Positions 8,659-12,991 of a stretch of 12,991 nt of DNA are shown one piece after another. The translations under genes were made by a program, and so were the position numbers. This DNA is from Peronospora farinosa (Eukaryota > Oomycota > Peronosporomycetes > Peronosporales > Peronosporaceae). Positions within the stretch are counted from its first letter, which is position 1; each line of letters begins with the position of its first letter. The stretch lies in assembly GCA_947646735.1 (NCBI GenBank), contig CANTFK010000276.1:1-12991 (forward strand). The letters are read 5' to 3'. The notes beneath the pieces are model-generated. The model was not told the origin of the DNA, ran no database searches, and saw only the letters and a list, made by a program, of their open reading frames with translations.

Positions 8659-8859
8659 AAGGTCGTGGTGACTCGAAGAACGAGCACCAGACGTATTAAG
8701 ACGATCAAGGGCACGTCGAAACGAGTGACCCTTGGATCAGTATCGGTCCAAGAGGACGGACCTACGAACGAGTTGTTCGAGGCCGTCGAAGACAAAATGC
8801 CGGAGGCATTCTCAGTTGAGGTGATCCAACTTGTCTTGGCATCTGCCGAGGAGATAGTA

Positions 8860-8912
8860 ACAGGAACAGATCCCACGTCATCTCTCGGAGATGAAGTGGG
8901 ATCTGTTCCTGT
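8860..8912. repeat. 53-base near-perfect hairpin (right arm)
   Basis: Arms 8860-8876 and 8896-8912 are exact 17-base reverse complements. A single mismatch pair (G8877, A8895) is followed by a 7-base stem (tcatctc at 8878-8884 with gagatga at 8888-8894) and a TCG loop. The hairpin lies in frame within the linker, so it encodes a GTDPTSS...GSVPV palindrome-derived peptide. It is conserved unchanged in both arms. It is not a rho-independent terminator, since the host is eukaryotic and there is no U-tract. Confidence 0.92.
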
Positions 8913-9037
8913 CCGAACTAAAGGAAGGAAAGATCCACGAGATAGTCGCACCAGTTCCAGAAGAGACCTGGTGGACTGTTGCTCATCGTCCACAATGGAT
9001 GAGAGCGTCTTGAAGACCGACAAGAAGAACGGTTTGA

Positions 9038-9977
9038 TGCTCAAGTCTGGGAAGCCTTAAAGTACAGCACGCTCTATTATGTTCTGTGGAAACACCGTGA
9101 TGTGTTTCCAGCACAAGTGCCGAGCCGCCTACCGGCCGATAGGGGCATCAGGCACGAGATTGATCTGGAGCCTGGCACCAAGTATTGTGTGAACAGGCAA
9201 TGGCCTTTGCCGAAGGAACAAGTCGATTATATCGATGAGTTCTTCGACAAGCGAGCTAAGGCGGGTCATGTACGTGAGAGCAAGTTGCCTCACTGTAGCC
9301 TGACCTTCTGTGTGCGTAAAGCAACAGGTGGATGGCGCGTGGTTCATGCTTATAATAAGCTGAACACGGCCACCATTTCATTTCGAACGCCGATCCCGCG
9401 GAAAGATGTTTTGTTGAATTCCATGGGAAAGTCACCTATCTTTTCCGCGTTGGATCTGAAGGATGGCTACTATTAGCTTCTCATGAGAGATAACGATGTA
9501 GCCAAAACGGCAGTAAGCACCCCAAGCGGTATGCTGTGGGAGTGGCTTGTGATGCCACAAGGGTTGAAAAATGCTCCGGCAACATTCAACCGAGTAGTGG
9601 CTCACGTGATGCGTCAGCACCGTGACTATGCGCTCCATTACTTTGGCGATGTATTCTTGCATAGTAGGGCGGAGGACGGTCTGAGCGCGATAGAGTCGCA
9701 CAAGCGTCATTTAGACGCTGTGTTGCAGACTCTGGGTGACGCTCAATTATACGTGAACTTGCAAAAGTGCGTAATAGGGGTCTCCGATATACCTGTACTA
9801 GGCTCCATCGTAGGTGCACATGGTGTACGAGCAGGCCCAGAAAAGGTAAAAGCTGTAAAGGAATGGCCAGTCCCACATAATGTGAAGGATCTGCGCCAAT
9901 TCCTTGGGCTTGCTAATTACTTGCATAAGTACAGCAAGAATTATGCGGAGCAGACTAAGCCATTTCTGACCTTTTGA
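9038..9977 (+). pseudogene. B reverse transcriptase, right copy (broken, catalytic Asp replaced)
   Basis: Same domain order as the left copy: PLPKEQVDYIDEFF, GGWRVVHAYNKLN, IFSALDLKDGYY with catalytic Asp, the primer-grip block, polymerase box, and DLRQFLGLANYLHKYS. The polymerase box reads YFGDVFLHS, so the first Asp of the YxDD pair is Gly, a change expected to abolish catalysis. Other replacements cluster nearby (NRVVAH for NRAVAH, L for P in DYALHYF, A for S in HSRAEDG). A TAG stop at 9477-9479 directly follows DGYY, and a frameshift at about 9957-9975 ends the frame at TGA 9975-9977. Both are shared with the left copy. The RT frame actually starts upstream of 9102, at about 9038 (VWEALKYST), out of phase with the linker. 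Confidence 0.92.
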
Positions 9978-10541
9978 AAAAGGATACAGAATGGACTTGG
10001 TCAAAGGAGCTAGAAGATGCGTTCACTTCAGTGAAGCAATCTCTTGTAGAGGCACCAGTCTTGACATCGCCAGACGCGGATAAGCTCTTTAGCGTCATCT
10101 GCGATGCAAGCAACTTTGCAATAGGCAGAGCGCTCAAGTAGAAGAAATACAGCGTCATTGGCCATGTCATTTCGTATCAGTCTCGGCTTTTGAAAGCCGC
10201 AGAGCTGATATTACCCTGTGCATGACAAGAAGCTACTTTCAATTAAGTGTTATCTTGTTAATGTTCGTGTGCACCTCTTGGGCACCGAACCTTTTGTGGT
10301 TTATACGGATCACGCATCACTGCGGACCGCTATAAATTCACCGCACCTCTCGCCGAGAATGGCGAGATGGCTAACATTCTTCTCTGAATTTAATTTCAAA
10401 GTTGAATATAAGACGGGTAAGTCGAATGTCTTGGCTGACGCGTTATCGCGCAGACCAGACTTCGAGGCAAGACACCAGGAAAGTGTGTCTCGTGCGAAAG
10501 CACAAGTTGAGTCGTCAACATTGGCAGCCATGAAGGCCTAA
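9950..10541 (+). pseudogene. B RNase H domain, right copy (broken)
   Basis: The first part, in the frame running from about 9957, contains WTWSKELEDAF, EAPVLTSPDADKLF and ICDASNFAIG with a catalytic Asp. It meets TAG at 10138-10140 (after GRALK), then continues to about 10205. The second part (10218-10541) lies in another frame, with VHLLGTEPFVVYTDHASL and NVLADALSRR. The sequence is the same as the left copy except for one visible substitution near 10018. It ends with TAA at 10539-10541, three bases before the next piece of pol (10545). Confidence 0.88.
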
Positions 10542-10544
10542 CAT

Positions 10545-11579
10545 GTGACGAGCTCAATGGCCTCCGATATCAAGGAGTGTTACAGTCAGGACGAACATTG
10601 TCGCCTGCTGTTGGATAATTTTGGTGGACGAAAGATTACCCTTCCGTCGCACTTCAAAGCGAAACTAAATCGCTTTAGTTACAGTGATGGCCTGTTATGG
10701 CATCAACTGTCACCCTGTGATCCCTTGAGAATCTATGTACAGATCTCAAGCTGATGATACTTCACGAGTGCCATGATGTGCCATCTAGTGAGAATCTGGG
10801 TCGTGAAAAGACATTCTTACGAGTGTCAGAGGAATTTTGGTGGCACCACCTATATCGGTGGCTGGCCAACTATATTCGCTCATGCGAAGAGTGTCAGCGC
10901 ATAAAGCCTGTACCTTCGAACAGTGCGCCACTGAAGCCACTGCCGGTTCCAACTGAATGTTGGAAGTCGGTCAGTTTGGACTTCATGTTTGGCTTACCGC
11001 CTGACCATAAAAGCAGGACGGGGCTCGTTGTCTTTGGAGACAGACTGAGCAAGATGGTGCATTTGGCACCATGTAGCACCAAGATCTCAGGAAAAGAGGC
11101 TGCCCTCTTGTTTCTGGATCACGTGTATCGACTACACGGGATGCCCGAGTCCATAGTATCGGACCGGGATCCGCGTTTTACGTCGGGTTTTTGGCGTCAT
11201 GTGTTTGAGTTGCTTGGTAGCAAGCTCCACATGTCAACCGCTGATCACCCCCAGACCGATGGCCAAACAGAACGAGCCAATCGAGTCGTGGCGGATGTGT
11301 TGCGTACAGTAGCGACTTCTAAGGAATGGAGCAAACAATTGCCATTCGTGGAGCTCGCTTTTAATAACAGTGTTCACGCAAGTACGGGTGAAACACCTTT
11401 TATATTAACGGACTGCGCCATCCTCGGACGCCAGTCTGTTTGTGCGCAGCCCGAGACTTAGTGGGAGAGGGACCCTCATTTCGCTCGATGCGAATGCCAA
11501 AAAAGGCCAAGGTTGCCCTAGTGACACTGCTCATTTAGCAGTGGTCACGATGTTACAGAGGAGGCACGGCAAGAATGCC
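10545..11579 (+). pseudogene. B integrase N-terminus and catalytic core, right copy
   Basis: A 69-codon segment (10545-10754) precedes the 235-codon core (10754-11461) in another frame; the stop of the first overlaps the ATG of the second by one base, which reflects a frameshift and not a true start. The core has D76, D137 and E173 in DD35E spacing and the CEEC pair of the zinc finger, but Asn replaces the expected second His. The amino-acid sequence of the core is the same as in the left arm. After 11461 the frame is lost again, and homology to the left copy stops at 11579. This is the longest uninterrupted stretch of the element, so the core is the least eroded part. Confidence 0.92.
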
Positions 11580-12282
11580 AGTGCTCCTTGATGATAACAC
11601 TATAGTGTTATCAACAGCGTCGACCCATGAACGACCTCTTGGAGGTGTCATCGGCAAGCTGGATGCTAAAAGCGTGAGCGAAGATCAGCGCTTCGTGGAT
11701 GAGCGATTAGCCATCACACGTAAAGTCCGTGATGCGATGGCAAGCGCACAGGACAAGCAAAAACAATATGCAGACCAGCATGGTCGCGAAAACAATGAAC
11801 ACCTTAGTGTGGGGGACAAAGTGCTATTAAGTACTGCTACCCTACCCAAACATGCAATTTCTGTACTACCTGGTGTTCCTACTAATCTATTGAACCGATT
11901 CATTGGGCCCTTTACAGTGGTTGAAGAAGTTGGAGTCCTAAATTATAGGCTCACACTCCCACCGTATATGAAGACGCACCCCGTATTTTACGTAGGTCGT
12001 CTGAAACGGTATGTTGATCCAGAAGAGATCACATATCCACATCGGTCTAACGAGACCGATGGTGACGTCGACTGTGAGTTGCGCGTCGTTGCTGATCAGG
12101 CGAAGGGAAAGGTGAATAACTTCCCGTATACGAGACAGATGACAGAGGACTTGGTGATCGAGGAGGACTCCGCGTTGGACGCGGGTCTCTCATCACCAGT
12201 CGCTCGTGTATGTCCAAACGTGTCTTCAGGCGGTCATAACCCTGAAGATTCCTCATATTCACATCTCGTAGAACCGAAGTAA
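11575..12282 (+). pseudogene. B integrase C-terminal region with GPY/F module (right copy only)
   Basis: A 235-codon frame ending in TAA at 12280-12282. It begins with a helical region (VRDAMASAQDKQKQYADQHG), then VGDKVLLSTATLP and the GPY/F module NRFIGPFTVVEEVG..NYRL..P, ending in THPVFYVGRLKRYVDP. These are the standard integrase C-terminal signatures of Ty3/gypsy elements and contribute to DNA binding and targeting. The ATG at 11575 is unlikely to be a real start, since the piece belongs to the pol polyprotein and is out of frame with the core. The last 70 codons are acidic and not conserved. No copy remains in the left element, which was cut at the position equivalent to 11579. Confidence 0.9.
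11593..11612. repeat. Perfect 20-bp palindrome beside the arm end
   Basis: The sequence gataacactatagtgttatc equals its own reverse complement. It starts 14 bases past the point where homology with the left arm stops (11579), and the left copy has lost it. It could form a cruciform or hairpin. A second imperfect stem (gtgacactgct...agcagtggtcac) lies at 11521-11548, shared by both arms. Confidence 0.9.
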
Positions 12283-12344
12283 GTCACGAGGTTTAACTCG
12301 GAAGATATGACACCTCTTTCTTCTGCACAGCAATCTCTACCTGC

Positions 12345-12622
12345 GGCTGACTACAACCGGATAGACAGCCGCGAATAGTTGGGCGTAATCGCCGCTCCTA
12401 TCGGGCGCCACTTGTGTTGGTGAATGCGGTTGGGAACTACGCTTCCTTGTTGGAAGGTTGTTGATCCACTACCATGTGAATCAAAAGCTTCAGATCCTTG
12501 CTCAGTGGAAGGGTCACTTGACGAGTATCGACTCTTTGGAACCTATCGACGCGTTTCGTGTCGACGTGCCTGGGCTGGTGGCTGCTTACGAGCAGAAGCA
12601 CCAGCTGCACTCGCCCTGCTAG
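12345..12622 (+). pseudogene. Degenerate chromodomain at the integrase C-terminus (right copy)
   Basis: Chromodomains at the end of integrase direct chromoviruses to modified histones. Lead-in residues (IVGRNRRSYRAPLVLVNAVGN) are in one frame to about 12437, and the domain continues one frame over: RFLVGRLL..., then LQILAQWKGH, then DSLEPIDAF, then VDVPGLVAAYEQKH, ending at TAG 12620-12622. The VKWKG-like strand and the terminal helix DVP.LV..Y are clear. The aromatic-cage Trp usual in the D.WEP motif is Leu here (DSLEP). A one-base loss near 12437-12441 separates the two frames, and the region is also out of phase with the GPY/F piece. The longer plus-strand frame at 12424-12651 is a shadow. 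Family known; assignment inferred from motif pattern. Confidence 0.75.
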
Positions 12623-12639
12623 GCCCTGATGCACTAGCA

Positions 12640-12991
12640 GGGGCAGCGTAGCGATAAGGAGTTGGGGGTACTTTATTACCCAATATTTCCCTTACATGCG
12701 TCAAAGCGAAGCTGATTCGTTGCGACCGCTGTTTCACTGCATCTTTATGAGATTTAACACGGCGCAGGAACTATGCCTAGTATTATTCAGTTTTTTTAAT
12801 AGAACGAAACACGACGGGGATAGAGAAATCATGACTTAATATTTTGCCCTGCCTTTTCCACGATGGAAAGACGCAAAAAAGTTTATTAGCGTCAATAGTG
12901 GCACGTCTTAAAAGCGTCGCACTATTCAAACTCCAGCGTGGCCACTCGGATGGCGTGTAATGGGCTACATTACACACATAGTATTAACATG
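12640..12991 (-). pseudogene. Second fragment of gag-like gene A, minus strand
   Basis: Read on the minus strand, this matches 2060-2337 of the left A gene: PSEW, then LLRRATIDANKL.CVFPSWKRQGK, a PVVFRS motif, then KQRSQRISFALTHVREILG. It continues beyond the left copy's breakpoint with NKVPPTPYRYAAPASA, which the left copy lacks. Similarity is roughly 75 percent at nucleotide level by eye, far below that of the B arms. It has its own stop codons (12783-12785) and a gap where the left copy reads NETADDYEVEL. The join to element B lies between 12622 and about 12650. The remainder of A, including its N-terminus and any LTR, would lie beyond 12991. Confidence 0.6.

Larger units (their letters stand above)
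8262..9060 (+). pseudogene. B protease-RT linker, right copy, with 22-residue tandem repeats
   Basis: Counterpart of the left linker. The open frame can be read from about 8200 to the TAA at 9058-9060, but bases before 8262 are not B sequence. Five degenerate 22-residue units occupy about 8329-8658; units share V.GAMT or V.GAL..S cores and end in Thr/Pro/Ser/Gln. A basic patch (TSTRRIKTIKGTSKR) and an acidic region follow. There is no known catalytic function; it probably acts as a spacer in the polyprotein. The frame is out of phase with RT, with an indel around 9025-9040. It differs from the left copy at about ten positions, including A/T, A/S, G/V and TL/AF replacements. Confidence 0.8.
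8262..11579 (+). repeat. Right arm of the 3.3-kb inverted repeat
   Basis: Mirror image of 2336-5654. It begins inside the protease/linker coding sequence, with unrelated DNA upstream, and ends at 11579, where the left partner switches to the A gene while the right copy continues in B. Divergence is uneven: I see one substitution and one homopolymer indel in the outer 1.5 kb (10020-11579) and about 17 substitutions in the inner 1.75 kb (8262-10020). Confidence 0.97.
8262..12622 (+). mobile_element. Ty3/gypsy chromovirus B, right copy (5' truncated)
   Basis: On the plus strand this copy has linker, RT, RNase H, the full integrase including its GPY/F C-terminus, and a decayed chromodomain. It lacks a 5' LTR, gag and nearly all of protease, starting abruptly at 8262. 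After the chromodomain stop (12620-12622) no polypurine tract or LTR is seen, and A-gene sequence begins within about 50 bases. Truncation at both ends inside or directly beside coding sequence is not how an LTR element inserts, so this copy probably arrived or was trimmed by DNA-level rearrangement. It shares all of the left copy's pol lesions. Confidence 0.88.

Noticed and set aside
2336..11579. A DNA transposon or foldback element with 3.3-kb terminal inverted repeats
   Set aside because: The arms consist of Ty3/gypsy pol domains, end in the middle of genes, and no transposase or target-site duplication is evident.
12424..12651. 75-codon plus-strand frame and the minus-strand frame at 12543-12737
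   Set aside because: Both overlap the chromodomain relic in wrong frames. Only the KQRSQRISFA part of the minus-strand frame, beyond about 12650, matches the A gene.
1..12991. CRISPR arrays, tRNA, rRNA, bacterial operons
   Set aside because: No regularly spaced repeats, cloverleaf or rRNA-like sequence was seen, and all recognised coding sequence is eukaryotic retroelement.

Overview
This window looks like repeat-rich DNA from a eukaryote, most likely an oomycete (downy mildew or Phytophthora relative). That assignment rests on the style of the Ty3/gypsy chromovirus coding sequence and on the absence of any host gene, rRNA, tRNA or bacterial-type gene. It is an inference. Essentially everything recognisable is decayed LTR-retrotransposon sequence.

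Layout. (1) 1-1527: non-coding; it holds two repeat segments that recur in the middle of the window, probably LTR remnants. (2) 1528-2337, plus strand: the 5' part of a broken Ser/Pro-rich, gag-like gene of an unassigned element, here called 'A'. (3) 2336-7218, minus strand: a Ty3/gypsy element, here called 'B', running from its integrase core at the left back through RNase H, RT, a repetitive linker, protease and gag, with an LTR-like segment at about 7236-7575. (4) About 7576-8261: non-coding, with another repeat segment. (5) 8262-12622, plus strand: a second B copy. It lacks LTR, gag and protease, but it keeps the integrase C-terminal GPY/F region and a degenerate chromodomain that the left copy has lost. 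(6) 12623-12991, minus strand: a second, diverged fragment of the A gene.

The dominant structure is a near-perfect inverted repeat. Left arm 2336-5654 and right arm 8262-11579 are mirror images: paired positions sum to 13916, or 13915 outside one homopolymer indel. The arms are about 3.3 kb and the spacer is 2.6 kb. Both arms carry the same frameshifts and nonsense codons in RT, RNase H and integrase, so the element was dead before the arms separated. DNA-level inverted duplication therefore fits better than two insertions. The A fragments outside the arms are also inverted with respect to each other but are far more diverged. The left A/B join lacks about 1.1 kb present on the right.

No gene here looks able to make a complete functional protein. 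The best-preserved reading frame is the integrase catalytic core (DD35E intact, 235 codons), the same in both arms at protein level. The most interesting possibility is structural: read-through transcription across the locus would give RNA able to fold into a very long hairpin, a candidate small-RNA source against the B family. This is inference and needs small-RNA data. A collapsed or chimeric assembly must be excluded first.
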